Part shown: positions 17,183 through 24,457 of the stretch, piece by piece | Layout: each line of letters starts with the position of its first letter | How positions within the stretch are numbered: the first letter of the stretch is position 1 | Assembly (NCBI RefSeq): GCF_010448835.1 | Contig: NZ_CP048409.1 | Span: 4,071,501-4,135,500, forward strand | Reading direction: 5' to 3' | Source of the DNA: Draconibacterium halophilum | Lineage (GTDB): Bacteria > Bacteroidota > Bacteroidia > Bacteroidales > Prolixibacteraceae | Length of the DNA stretch: 64,000 nucleotides | Notes under the pieces: generated by a model | What the model was told of the DNA's origin: nothing | Database searches by the model: none | Seen by the model: only the letters and a program-made list of their open reading frames with translations | Translations under genes and position numbers: made by a program

Positions 17183-18357
17183 TTATCACGTTGAAATAGA
17201 AATCCAGCAAAAGCGACCAAAAGGAGAAATCGCATGCGGCGACGTTTTCCAATCGAGTATAATTCGCGAGGAAGGGCGCACTATATTGGTATTGAGCGAT
17301 GGCATCGGACATGGAATTAAAGCGAGTGTTTTAGCTACTCTAACCTCCACAATGGCTTTAAAATATGCCCAACTACACACCAAACCCGAAGTGGCGGCAC
17401 GCATAATTATGGAGACTTTGCCGAAAAGCAGCGATGGAAAAGAAAGCTATGCTACATTCACCATAATTGAGTTGGATAATGAAGGGCATATGCGAATTGT
17501 AAATTACGACAACCCCGGAATTTTGGTGATCAGAAACGGAATTGCCATGCAGGGAAAAGAATACAACCTAACCATTAGTGGCGAGGAAAACACCGGCAAA
17601 GTATTGCATTGCAAAGAGTTTACAGCGCGAAAAGAAGACCGTATAATATTTATGTCTGATGGTATACCTCAATCCGGCTTGGGAAGCCAACGCTACCCAT
17701 TGGGTTGGAGCATGGAGAATATCGAGAATTTTGCCCTGAACCAGATCAAACGAATGCCCGACATATCGGCAACAAAGCTGGCTCGTAAAATTGTGAACCA
17801 GGCAGTTATGAATGACCAGTTTTCGGTAAAAGACGATACCAGCTGCGGTGTTATGTACTTTCGCGAGCCGCGTAAATTTATGCTGATTACCGGCCCCCAT
17901 TTTACAAAATAAAAGACTACGATTTTGTTGGCCGTATCCAGGATTTTGATGGAAAGAAAATTATATGTGGTGGTACCACTGCAGAAATTATTGCTCGGGA
18001 ACTAGACCTAACGGTTGAGATTCAACACGGAAATAAAAATCTGGAAAAGTTACCGCCAACTGCAAAAATGCAGGGATTTGAAATGGTTACCGAAGGAATT
18101 CTGACACTAGGAAAAGTGGAAGAAATACTGGAAAACTACGATAGCGACACCCGGCTTGCAGACAGCACCCCGAAAAAATAGTTAAGCTATTACTGCAACA
18201 CGACTGCATTGATATTATTGTTGGAACAAGAATTAACTGGGCACATCAGGATCCGGAGCAACCACTGGAACTTGAGCTTCGGAAATTCGTCGTCAAACGT
18301 ATTGTTAAGTTACTGATACACAAATTCTTTAAAAAAGTAAAGATTGAGTACGTATAA
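17160..18357 (+). CDS. SpoIIE-family PP2C phosphatase with hydrogenase-linked C-terminal extension, two apparent frameshifts
   Basis: The PP2C-type SpoIIE domain spans about residues 1-235: ACGDVFQSS, LSDGIGHGIKA, FMSDGIPQSG and DDTSCGVM carry the metal-binding Asp/Gly motifs. The frame stops at 17912, but adding one C to CCCCC at 17894-17898 continues as TGPPFYKIKDYDF and on through ICGGTTAEIIAREL; adding one A to AAAAAA at 18173-18178 then carries it through VGTRINWAHQDP to a stop at 18357. The restored protein is about 400 residues, matching the long SpoIIE proteins found beside [FeFe]-hydrogenase operons. ATG 17160 is preferred over an upstream TTG at 17145. It probably dephosphorylates a partner-switch protein antagonised by the RsbT-like kinase. 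Confidence 0.82.
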
Positions 18358-18482
18358 AATCGGTTAACAGAAGAAACGGACTAGCATGAACAAAGCAGCT
18401 TAATTTTCGTACTAATAATACAGCTTAGGGTCTTCCCCAGAACTAGAATGCTGATTCTTTCACGATAAAAACAAGACCGGAT

Positions 18483-19093
18483 ATGAAAACACTATTTACC
18501 ATCTTATTCTCGATTCTGTTTCTCACTTCGTTTGGACAAATTAAACGATTCCTAATTCAGGCACAGGTAGTGGATCAATATAACAACCCTATAAGTGATG
18601 TTTATATCGTGAATCTTGACAACCTTGAGAAAGACATTAGCCAAAAAAACGGTGTATTTTCGGTGTGGGTTTCGCCAAGCGATTCGCTTGTACTTTCACA
18701 TATTTCTTATTTCCGAAAAATTGTTTCGGTACACACCCTGCTTGTCAATCCAAAAGTCGAACTTATTTCGGAGAATGTTGACATTCCGGAAGTAGTTGTA
18801 TCTCCAGAACAGGTTTCAGAATTTGACAAAGCAGAAAAAAACCTTGCTTTTATGAAAGAATATGATCCCCTGTTAGATTTCGAATGGCTGAAGAGGAAAG
18901 CGACCCGGTTACAGCTTTCACAACAGAACACAACGACCTGATGCGCTCGGAAGCCTCATCTATTAGTATTGTACGTTTTTCTCCTTCCGAAAACCTTGGC
19001 AAACTTTTTACCCGCTTGAAAAAGAATAATCAATCAGATGAGTATTTTTCTACACGGAAAACCCGCGAAGAGCTGGAAAAAAATAAAAAATAA
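18483..19093 (+). CDS. Carboxypeptidase-regulatory-like (CarboxypepD_reg-like) secreted protein, apparent frameshift
   Basis: A signal peptide (MKTLFTILFSILFLTSFGQ) is followed by one beta-sandwich domain of the CarboxypepD_reg-like type (QAQVVDQYNNPISDVYIVN ... SLVLSHISYF), known from TonB receptors and other Bacteroidota surface proteins. The frame is lost near 18867: adding one C to CCCC at 18867-18870 gives EYDPPVRFRMAEEESDPV and continues to 19093, for about 203 residues; an extra A near 18885 is a second way to join the frames. The C-terminal HNDLMRSEASS...IVRFSPSE tail is typical of this small family. Role unknown; probably periplasmic or outer-membrane associated. Confidence 0.72.
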
Positions 19094-19236
19094 GTAAGCG
19101 GCTACACAAGCTATCAAAATCAAACTACTGGTTAACTATTTTCTGAGATGCCCCAAACAGCATTTGCCAATTTTGAAACTCCTTACAAACTTTTACATAC
19201 CCCGTTTGTTCTATATACCAAATTAAATAGTTAAAC

Positions 19237-19773
19237 ATGAAAAAACTGATTCTTATAAACGTATTATTATTCGTTGGAATTATAGCTTTTGGGCAAAATT
19301 CACTACACGATTTCACAGTGAAAGACATTGAAGGAAACAATTTCGACCTCTCCACATTGAAAGGAAAAAAAGTTTTAGTGGTAAACACAGCCTCGAAATG
19401 TGGATTAACCCCGCAGTTTGAACAATTACAAAGTGTTTATGAAACATACGGAGGCGACGATTTTGTAATAATTGGATTTCCGGCAAATAATTTTGCCAAC
19501 CAGGAACCAAAAAGCAATTCCGAAATTGTTGCATTTTGCGAAATGAATTATGGAGTTACCTTCCCGATGATGTCAAAAATATCGGTAAAAGGCGATGATA
19601 TGCATCCGGTATACCAATGGCTAACTCAGAAAAGTAAAAACGGAAAGCAGGATTCGGAAGTTGGCTGGAATTTTCAGAAATACCTGATTGATGAAAACGG
19701 AAAGTTAGTAGATGTAATTGAGCCAAAAGTAAAACCCGATGATGCAAAAATTATAAGCTGGATTACCTTATAA
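19237..19773 (+). CDS. Glutathione-peroxidase-family thiol peroxidase, exported
   Basis: 178 residues including an N-terminal signal peptide ending near AFGQ. The catalytic Cys is in NTASKCGLTPQ, the conserved Gln in GFPANNFANQEP, and the Trp-Asn in VGWNFQKYLID, so the GPx tetrad is complete. The usual resolving-cysteine loop is present as FCEMNYGVTFPM. It reduces H2O2 or organic peroxides, most likely with thioredoxin-like donors since bacteria of this group seldom use glutathione (inference). It ends 30 bases before the tRNA/GIY-YIG array, on the opposite strand. Confidence 0.92.
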   Translation: MKKLILINVLLFVGIIAFGQNSLHDFTVKDIEGNNFDLSTLKGKKVLVVNTASKCGLTPQFEQLQSVYETYGGDDFVIIGFPANNFANQEPKSNSEIVAFCEMNYGVTFPMMSKISVKGDDMHPVYQWLTQKSKNGKQDSEVGWNFQKYLIDENGKLVDVIEPKVKPDDAKIISWITL

Positions 19774-19804
19774 TTATAGGAATACATAAAATTAAGATAC
19801 CAAA

Positions 19805-19826
19805 AAGGCCGACTAATGTCGGCCTT
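19805..19826 (-). terminator. Hairpin terminator at the distal end of the tRNA/GIY-YIG array
   Basis: AAGGCCGAC-ATTA-GTCGGCCTT followed by TTTTG on the minus strand; identical to the hairpin behind the second tRNA-Val gene. It would end transcripts of the last unit. Confidence 0.7.
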
Positions 19827-19834
19827 CCATTTTG

Positions 19835-19910
19835 TGGGGAGTACTGGATTCGAACCAGTGACCCTCCCGATTATAACCGGGATGCCCTGAACCAAATAAG
19901 CTAAAATCCC
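19835..19910 (-). pseudogene. Degenerate tRNA-like sequence B, copy 1
   Basis: 76 nt with a normal D arm (GCTTATTTGGTTCAGGGC) and a T arm and 3' acceptor strand identical to the tRNA-Val genes. The anticodon arm is replaced by TCCCG-GTTATAAT-CGGGA with an eight-base loop, and the acceptor 5' strand GGGATTT pairs with the 3' ACTCCCC at only about four positions. It is unlikely to be a functional tRNA. Its bases 1-10 are also the last codons and stop of the GIY-YIG gene. Confidence 0.75.
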
Positions 19911-20146
19911 TCGATCAAATGCAGAATCGCACTTCTACTTTTCCATTTTTTAAGTTGCGCTTCGCGTTTCATTGCATCACTTTTCTCCTCAAAGGCTTCA
20001 TAATATTTTAACTCCCACGGTTTACCGGTTGATGTAAATCCTTTATTGGAAGAATTATGTCGTTGTAAACGACCTTCAACATCTCCCGTAGAACCAATAT
20101 AGAATTTATCCAATTTTTGAGAATATAGTATGTAGCAATAAAACAT
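19901..20146 (-). CDS. GIY-YIG endonuclease of the UvrC/URI type, copy 1
   Basis: 81 residues from ATG 20146. The single nuclease domain shows the GIY strand as YCYILYS (residues 3-9), the YIG strand as KFYIGST (14-20), the catalytic Arg26 in VEGRLQRHN, and the metal-binding Glu in MKREAQLKKWK. No DNA-binding domain is fused. The open frame continues upstream through the tRNA-like A sequence, but that part is merely translated tRNA. The final codons and the TAG stop lie inside tRNA-like B. Such solitary proteins are common in Bacteroidota, with unknown role; the tRNA setting suggests a homing or recombination nuclease (inference). Confidence 0.85.
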   Translation of the reverse strand: MFYCYILYSQKLDKFYIGSTGDVEGRLQRHNSSNKGFTSTGKPWELKYYEAFEEKSDAMKREAQLKKWKSRSAILHLIEGF

Positions 20147-20195
20147 GTGCTTAAAATACAAAAAGCTAAGCAAATGTCGACTTTTATTCGTGTGC

Positions 20196-20262
20196 AGAAC
20201 ACCTGAATTCGAACCAGTGACTCTCCCGATCGCAATCGGGATGCTCTGAACCAACTGAACTT
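20196..20262 (-). pseudogene. Degenerate tRNA-like sequence A, copy 1
   Basis: The minus strand contains AGTTCAGTTGGTTCAGAGC (a normal D arm), a palindromic anticodon arm TCCCGATTGCGATCGGGA and a T arm GTTCGAAT with a mispaired stem. Both acceptor strands are missing or unrecognisable. It stands about 50 bases upstream of the GIY-YIG start codon. Confidence 0.7.
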
Positions 20263-20304
20263 TTTAAAAACAAAAAGGCCGACTAACGTCGACCTTCCAT
20301 TTTG

Positions 20305-20380
20305 TGGGGAGTACTGGATTCGAACCAGTGACCCTCCCGATTATAACCGGGATGCCCTGAACCAAATAAGCTAAAATCCC
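20305..20380 (-). pseudogene. Degenerate tRNA-like sequence B, copy 2
   Basis: Same 76-nt sequence as copy 1, 470 bases away: tRNA-Val-identical 3' half, altered anticodon arm with eight-base loop, poorly paired acceptor stem. Confidence 0.75.
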
Positions 20381-20616
20381 TCGATCAAATGCAGAATCGC
20401 ACTTCTACTTTTCCATTTTTTAAGTTGCGCTTCGCGTTTCATTGCATCACTTTTCTCCTCAAAGGCTTCATAATATTTTAACTCCCACGGTTTACCGGTT
20501 GATGTAAATCCTTTATTGGAAGAATTATGTCGTTGTAAACGACCTTCAACATCTCCCGTAGAACCAATATAGAATTTATCCAATTTTTGAGAATATAGTA
20601 TGTAGCAATAAAACAT
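20371..20616 (-). CDS. GIY-YIG endonuclease, copy 2
   Basis: 81 residues, identical in amino-acid sequence to the copies at 19901 and 20841, with the same GIY (YCYILYS), YIG (FYIGST), Arg26 and Glu62 positions. Its stop codon again falls within the following tRNA-like B. The identical surroundings mean that either all three are expressed or none is; no separate promoter is seen in any unit, so read-through from the tRNA-Val promoter or from within tRNA-like A is the likely source of transcript. Confidence 0.85.
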   Translation of the reverse strand: MFYCYILYSQKLDKFYIGSTGDVEGRLQRHNSSNKGFTSTGKPWELKYYEAFEEKSDAMKREAQLKKWKSRSAILHLIEGF

Positions 20617-20665
20617 GTGCTTAAAATACAAAAAGCTAAGCAAATGTCGACTTTTATTCGTGTGC

Positions 20666-20732
20666 AGAACACCTGAATTCGAACCAGTGACTCTCCCGAT
20701 CGCAATCGGGATGCTCTGAACCAACTGAACTT
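20666..20732 (-). pseudogene. Degenerate tRNA-like sequence A, copy 2
   Basis: Repeat of the element at 20196: intact D arm, palindromic anticodon arm, damaged T stem, no acceptor stem. Confidence 0.7.
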
Positions 20733-20774
20733 TTTAAAAACAAAAAGGCCGACTAACGTCGACCTTCCATTTTG

Positions 20775-20850
20775 TGGGGAGTACTGGATTCGAACCAGTG
20801 ACCCTCCCGATTATAACCGGGATGCCCTGAACCAAATAAGCTAAAATCCC
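20775..20850 (-). pseudogene. Degenerate tRNA-like sequence B, copy 3
   Basis: Repeat of the element at 19835, in the unit closest to the genuine tRNA-Val genes. Confidence 0.75.
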
Positions 20851-21086
20851 TCGATCAAATGCAGAATCGCACTTCTACTTTTCCATTTTTTAAGTTGCGC
20901 TTCGCGTTTCATTGCATCACTTTTCTCCTCAAAGGCTTCATAATATTTTAACTCCCACGGTTTACCGGTTGATGTAAATCCTTTATTGGAAGAATTATGT
21001 CGTTGTAAACGACCTTCAACATCTCCCGTAGAACCAATATAGAATTTATCCAATTTTTGAGAATATAGTATGTAGCAATAAAACAT
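20841..21086 (-). CDS. GIY-YIG endonuclease, copy 3
   Basis: 81 residues, identical to the other two copies. It is the first of the three in transcription order, about 160 bases after the second tRNA-Val gene, from which it is separated by a terminator-like hairpin and tRNA-like A. Catalytic residues are intact, so it is not simply a decayed remnant. Confidence 0.85.
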   Translation of the reverse strand: MFYCYILYSQKLDKFYIGSTGDVEGRLQRHNSSNKGFTSTGKPWELKYYEAFEEKSDAMKREAQLKKWKSRSAILHLIEGF

Positions 21087-21135
21087 GTGCTTAAAATACA
21101 AAAAGCTAAGCAAATGTCGACTTTTATTCGTGTGC

Positions 21136-21202
21136 AGAACACCTGAATTCGAACCAGTGACTCTCCCGATCGCAATCGGGATGCTCTGAACCAACTGAAC
21201 TT
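21136..21202 (-). pseudogene. Degenerate tRNA-like sequence A, copy 3
   Basis: Repeat of the element at 20196; it directly follows the hairpin at 21215 on the minus strand and precedes the first GIY-YIG gene. Confidence 0.7.
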
Positions 21203-21214
21203 TTTAAAAACAAA

Positions 21215-21236
21215 AAGGCCGACTAATGTCGGCCTT
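21215..21236 (-). terminator. Rho-independent terminator after the second tRNA-Val
   Basis: A perfect nine-base-pair stem AAGGCCGAC/GTCGGCCTT with loop ATTA, followed on the minus strand by a T run. The same hairpin (with G-T or changed pairs) recurs at 20275 and 20745. Confidence 0.75.
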
Positions 21237-21244
21237 CCATTTTG

Positions 21245-21319
21245 TGGGGAGTACTGGATTCGAACCAGTGACCCCCTGGGTGTAAACCAGGTGCTCTGAA
21301 CCAACTGAGCTAACCCCCC
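21245..21319 (-). tRNA. tRNA-Val (anticodon TAC), second in transcription order
   Basis: 75 nt. Acceptor GGGGGGT pairs with ACTCCCC (one G-T), D arm GCTCAGTTGGTTCAGAGC, anticodon arm CCTGG-TTTACAC-CCAGG reading TAC, T arm ACTGG-TTCGAAT-CCAGT, discriminator A. The 3' CCA is not encoded. It is identical to the tRNA at 21384. Confidence 0.95.
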
Positions 21320-21351
21320 ATTAAAACCTATTTAAGAAAAATGCACATTAA

Positions 21352-21382
21352 AAAAGAGGTTAACCAAAAATCAACCTCTTTT
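21352..21382 (-). terminator. Hairpin between the two tRNA-Val genes
   Basis: Minus strand AAAAGAGGTTGATTTTTGG is followed by TTAACCTCTTTTTT; a ten-base stem and T run. It could be a terminator or a processing signal between the two tRNAs. Confidence 0.6.
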
Positions 21383-21383
21383 G

Positions 21384-21458
21384 TGGGGAGTACTGGATTC
21401 GAACCAGTGACCCCCTGGGTGTAAACCAGGTGCTCTGAACCAACTGAGCTAACCCCCC
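21384..21458 (-). tRNA. tRNA-Val (anticodon TAC), first in transcription order
   Basis: 75 nt, same sequence as the gene at 21245, with complete cloverleaf and TAC anticodon decoding GTA/GTG. CCA is not encoded. It lies about 65 bases upstream of its twin. Confidence 0.95.
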
Positions 21459-21554
21459 AATATGCTATTTCTGTTTCTGAACGCACCCCCTTTTCAGTAA
21501 GGCGCTGCAAATATAAAACCTATTTTCAGTTCTGCAAAAGTTTTTTCAAGAAAA

Positions 21555-22862
21555 TTATAAAAGCACTTCAGCCACAACAAATGTACTGCCACCTACAAAT
21601 ATCATATCATTTTTATCTGCTTCAAGTTGTGCTTTATTATATGCCTCAAGTACTGAGAAATACACCTCTCCATTCAAACCAAATTCTTTTGCTCTTTTAG
21701 CCAATTCATCCGCATCCATTGCCCTTGCAATATCAGCTTTCACAAAATAATAGTTGGCATGTTTTGGTAAAAGCGCCAAAACTTTCCCCGGATCTTTATC
21801 ACCAACAGTACCGAAAATGAAATGTAAGCTCTTGTAAGCAGTGTTTTCAAGTTGCTTAACAATCGATTTTATTCCATCTTCATTATGCCCGGTATCGCAA
21901 ACAGTCAATGGATTATTGCCAATTACCTGCCAACGGCCCAGCAATCCGGTATTTGAAACTACATGCGCCATTCCATCGCGCAAACTTTCTTCCGATATTT
22001 TATAATCCTTTTTATTAAGCAGTTCAATAGCTTTCAATACAGCCGGAATGTTTTTATGCTGGTAATGCCCCAATAAATCCAACTGCAAATCAGGATAAAC
22101 ATCCTGCCCACTCTTTTGCAAATTAAGTTGTTGTTTGCCGTTAAGAGCCAACATCGAGTACGACACATTGTATTCCTGATCAGAAAAATAGACTGAAGTG
22201 CCCACCTCTTTGGCTTTTTCTTTGAAAACTGACGCTGTTTCCTTTTGCATAATTCCAATAATTACAGGAACAGCACTTTTCATTATTCCGGCCTTTTCTA
22301 ACGCGATCTTCTCATAAGTGTCGCCAAGAAGATTAGTGTGATCCAAACCAATATTGGTAATAATGCTCAGGTCTGGTGTAATAATATTGGTAGAGTCGAG
22401 TCTTCCTCCAAGCCCCACTTCAACCACCGCAACATCTACTTCCTCAGCAGCAAAATAATCAAATGCCATCGCTACGGTCAGCTCAAAAAACGACGGCTGA
22501 ATTTTCCACATTTTATTGTTAGTTGCAAAGTTGCTTACCCATTCAACCACAGCCGATTCCGGAATCACTCCACCGTCAATTTTTATGCGTTCCCTGAAAT
22601 CTTTTAAATGAGGAGAAGTATATAAACCCGTTTTGTAGCCTGCCGCCTGCAACACCGATGTCAACATATGCGAAACGGATCCCTTGCCATTGGTGCCGGC
22701 CACATGAATTGTTCGATATTTACGATGTGGATGATCATAATATTCATCCAGTTTTAAAGTATTTTCCAGGGTGTCTTTATAGGCAGCCGGCCCAGTTCGT
22801 TGAAACATAGGCAACTGGCTAAACAGGTAATCTAAAGTAGCTTTGTAATCCAATGAATTCAA
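21555..22862 (-). CDS. folC: Bifunctional folylpolyglutamate synthase / dihydrofolate synthase
   Basis: 435 residues, normal for FolC. VAGTNGKGSVSHML is the Mur-ligase P-loop, PHLKDFRERI the folate loop, VEVGLGGRLDSTNII the metal/nucleotide region, and CDTGHNEDG begins the C-terminal domain. It adds glutamate to dihydropteroate and to folates in the cytoplasm. It is divergent from the PhoH gene, sharing a short intergenic region of about 90 bases. Confidence 0.95.
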   Translation of the reverse strand: MNSLDYKATLDYLFSQLPMFQRTGPAAYKDTLENTLKLDEYYDHPHRKYRTIHVAGTNGKGSVSHMLTSVLQAAGYKTGLYTSPHLKDFRERIKIDGGVIPESAVVEWVSNFATNNKMWKIQPSFFELTVAMAFDYFAAEEVDVAVVEVGLGGRLDSTNIITPDLSIITNIGLDHTNLLGDTYEKIALEKAGIMKSAVPVIIGIMQKETASVFKEKAKEVGTSVYFSDQEYNVSYSMLALNGKQQLNLQKSGQDVYPDLQLDLLGHYQHKNIPAVLKAIELLNKKDYKISEESLRDGMAHVVSNTGLLGRWQVIGNNPLTVCDTGHNEDGIKSIVKQLENTAYKSLHFIFGTVGDKDPGKVLALLPKHANYYFVKADIARAMDADELAKRAKEFGLNGEVYFSVLEAYNKAQLEADKNDMIFVGGSTFVVAEVLL

Positions 22863-22953
22863 TATTTATTAACTATTGCAAGTTTATTATTTTTTAGCTC
22901 ATCAGCTTCAATTTCTTGTGAAATTTTCTACATTTAGAACAAATCATTTAAGT

Positions 22954-24285
22954 ATGCTGAGTAAAACCAAAAAGAGTAAAATTTTCGTTCTCGACACAAA
23001 CGTAATTTTACACGACCACACATGTATTTACCAGTTCCAGGATAACGACATTATCCTTCCGATTACAGTACTCGAGGAGCTGGACAAGTTTAAACGAGGA
23101 AACGACCTTATCAACTTTCAGGCACGTGAATTTACCCGAGTGCTCGATGAAATTGTTGGAGATGACATTTTTAACGGTGGAAAATCGCTTGGTGTAGGAA
23201 AAGGCCGAATTCGCATCGAAACCGGAAAACCTTTCTCGGACGAGCTTAAAGCTTCGTTTCGCGAAGATATTCCAGATCATCGAATCTTGGCGATTGCAGA
23301 TTTTACGGCAAAAACCTATCCGCGCAGAAAGACGGTACTGATAAGTAAAGACATTAACCTTCGGATGAAGGCCAAGTCGCTCGGAATTCAGGCAGAAGAT
23401 TACAAAACCGACCAGGTTACGGATGAAAATGTGCTGGACAAAACCATTACCACTTTCGATAATTTCGACGACCGACTAATCGATCAACTTTATCAGCAAG
23501 GTTCGTTTGCAAAAGCCGATGTAAAGGATTTTACACCTGATGCCAACGAATGTTATATATTCAGAGGCAATCAGTCAAGCGCACTGGCGCGTTACGACAG
23601 TAAATCGGAACGCATTTACCGGGTAGAGAAGAAATCGGCTTACGGAATAAAACCACGTAACGCTGAACAAACTTTTAGTTTGAATATGCTAATGGATCCT
23701 GAAGTACGGCTGATTGCACTAACCGGAAAAGCAGGAACCGGAAAAACATTGCTTGCCCTGGCTGCTGCTATTGAACAACATCGTCAGTACGAACAGATAC
23801 TTTTGGCACGCCCAATCGTAGCATTAAGCAACCGCGACCTGGGGTATCTGCCCGGCGATGCCAGCGAAAAGATCAATCCGTACATGCAACCACTTTTCGA
23901 TAATCTGGCTGTAATTAAGCATACTTTTAATCCACGAAGCAACGAGTACCAGCTTATTGAAGAAATGGTGAAGGAGGAAAAACTGAACATCACTCCGCTG
24001 GCATACATTCGCGGTAGAAGTTTATCGAATGCCTTTTTTATTATTGATGAAGCACAAAACCTTACTCCGCACGAAATCAAAACCATTATTACACGTGCCG
24101 GCGAAGGAACAAAAATGGTTTTCACCGGCGACTTATGGCAGATAGATTCGCCTTACCTCGATATGAAATCGAACGGACTGGCCTATATGGTTGACCGCAT
24201 GCGCAACCAGGAACTGTTTGCGCACATTAATCTGGTGAAAGGTGAACGAAGTTATTTGGCAGAATTAGCCAGTAACTTGTTATAA
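22954..24285 (+). CDS. PIN-domain PhoH-family ATPase
   Basis: 443 residues from ATG 22954, which begins MLSKTKKSKIFVLDTNVIL; an upstream non-ATG reading to 22876 is not supported. The N-terminal PIN domain (VLDTNVILHD, later Asp residues in DHRILAIADF and LISKDINLRMKA) is a candidate RNase; the C-terminal PhoH domain has Walker A GKAGTGKTLLAL and Walker B FFIIDEAQNL plus FTGDLWQID. PIN-PhoH (PhoH2-like/YlaK-type) proteins couple RNA cleavage to a helicase-like ATPase. Monocistronic. Confidence 0.93.
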   Translation: MLSKTKKSKIFVLDTNVILHDHTCIYQFQDNDIILPITVLEELDKFKRGNDLINFQAREFTRVLDEIVGDDIFNGGKSLGVGKGRIRIETGKPFSDELKASFREDIPDHRILAIADFTAKTYPRRKTVLISKDINLRMKAKSLGIQAEDYKTDQVTDENVLDKTITTFDNFDDRLIDQLYQQGSFAKADVKDFTPDANECYIFRGNQSSALARYDSKSERIYRVEKKSAYGIKPRNAEQTFSLNMLMDPEVRLIALTGKAGTGKTLLALAAAIEQHRQYEQILLARPIVALSNRDLGYLPGDASEKINPYMQPLFDNLAVIKHTFNPRSNEYQLIEEMVKEEKLNITPLAYIRGRSLSNAFFIIDEAQNLTPHEIKTIITRAGEGTKMVFTGDLWQIDSPYLDMKSNGLAYMVDRMRNQELFAHINLVKGERSYLAELASNLL

Positions 24286-24302
24286 CAGCAATAAAAATAG
24301 AA

Positions 24303-24366
24303 ACGTCATGCTGAATTTATTTCAGCATCTACCAGAAAAAAATTCCGACACAAGTTCGGAATGACG
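24303..24366. repeat. Composite intergenic inverted repeat (CGTCA...TGACG type)
   Basis: Outer CGTCA and TGACG bracket two hairpins, ATGCTGAA-TTTA-TTTCAGCAT and ATTCCGA...TCGGAAT. Similar composites occur at 26600, 46549, 62377 and 63320, always between genes. Typical of non-autonomous palindromic repeats in Bacteroidota. Confidence 0.65.
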
Positions 24367-24396
24367 AAAGCCGAATAATTGATTCATAAAGAAGTA

Positions 24397-24426
24397 TTTG
24401 CAATAAGCAGCTTTTTTCTACCTTTG
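24397..24426 (+). promoter_or_regulatory. Promoter of mtaB
   Basis: TTTG (24397-24400), 18-base spacer, TACCTTTG (24419-24426): full match to the Bacteroidota consensus. The leader to the ATG at 24458 is about 25 bases and includes AGGAG just before the start codon. Confidence 0.7.
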
Positions 24427-24457
24427 CAGCCTATTTAGAAAGAATCAAGATTAGGAG

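Larger units (their letters stand above)
19801..21274 (-). repeat. Three tandem 470-bp units of tRNA-like and GIY-YIG sequence, plus a partial fourth
   Basis: Units 19801-20270, 20271-20740 and 20741-21210 are essentially identical, with a few substitutions only in the hairpin (GTCGGCC versus GTCGACC). A partial fourth copy, 21211-21274, covers the hairpin and the 3' half of a genuine tRNA-Val. On the minus strand each unit reads: tRNA-like A, GIY-YIG gene, tRNA-like B, hairpin. The near identity implies very recent amplification, probably by recombination between tRNA halves; a collapsed or expanded assembly cannot be excluded. Confidence 0.9.

Noticed and set aside
19674..19895. Minus-strand 73-residue frame after the last tRNA-like B
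   Set aside because: It is translated tRNA sequence running into the antisense of the glutathione peroxidase gene; at most a remnant, noted as a weak finding.
19901..20254. Longer 117-residue reading of the GIY-YIG gene (and same in the other two units)
   Set aside because: The first 36 residues are a translation of the tRNA-like A sequence from a TTG codon; the GIY-YIG fold begins at the internal ATG.
19801..21210. CRISPR array
   Set aside because: The repeats are 470 bp, nearly identical throughout and coding; there are no short repeats with unique spacers and no cas genes.
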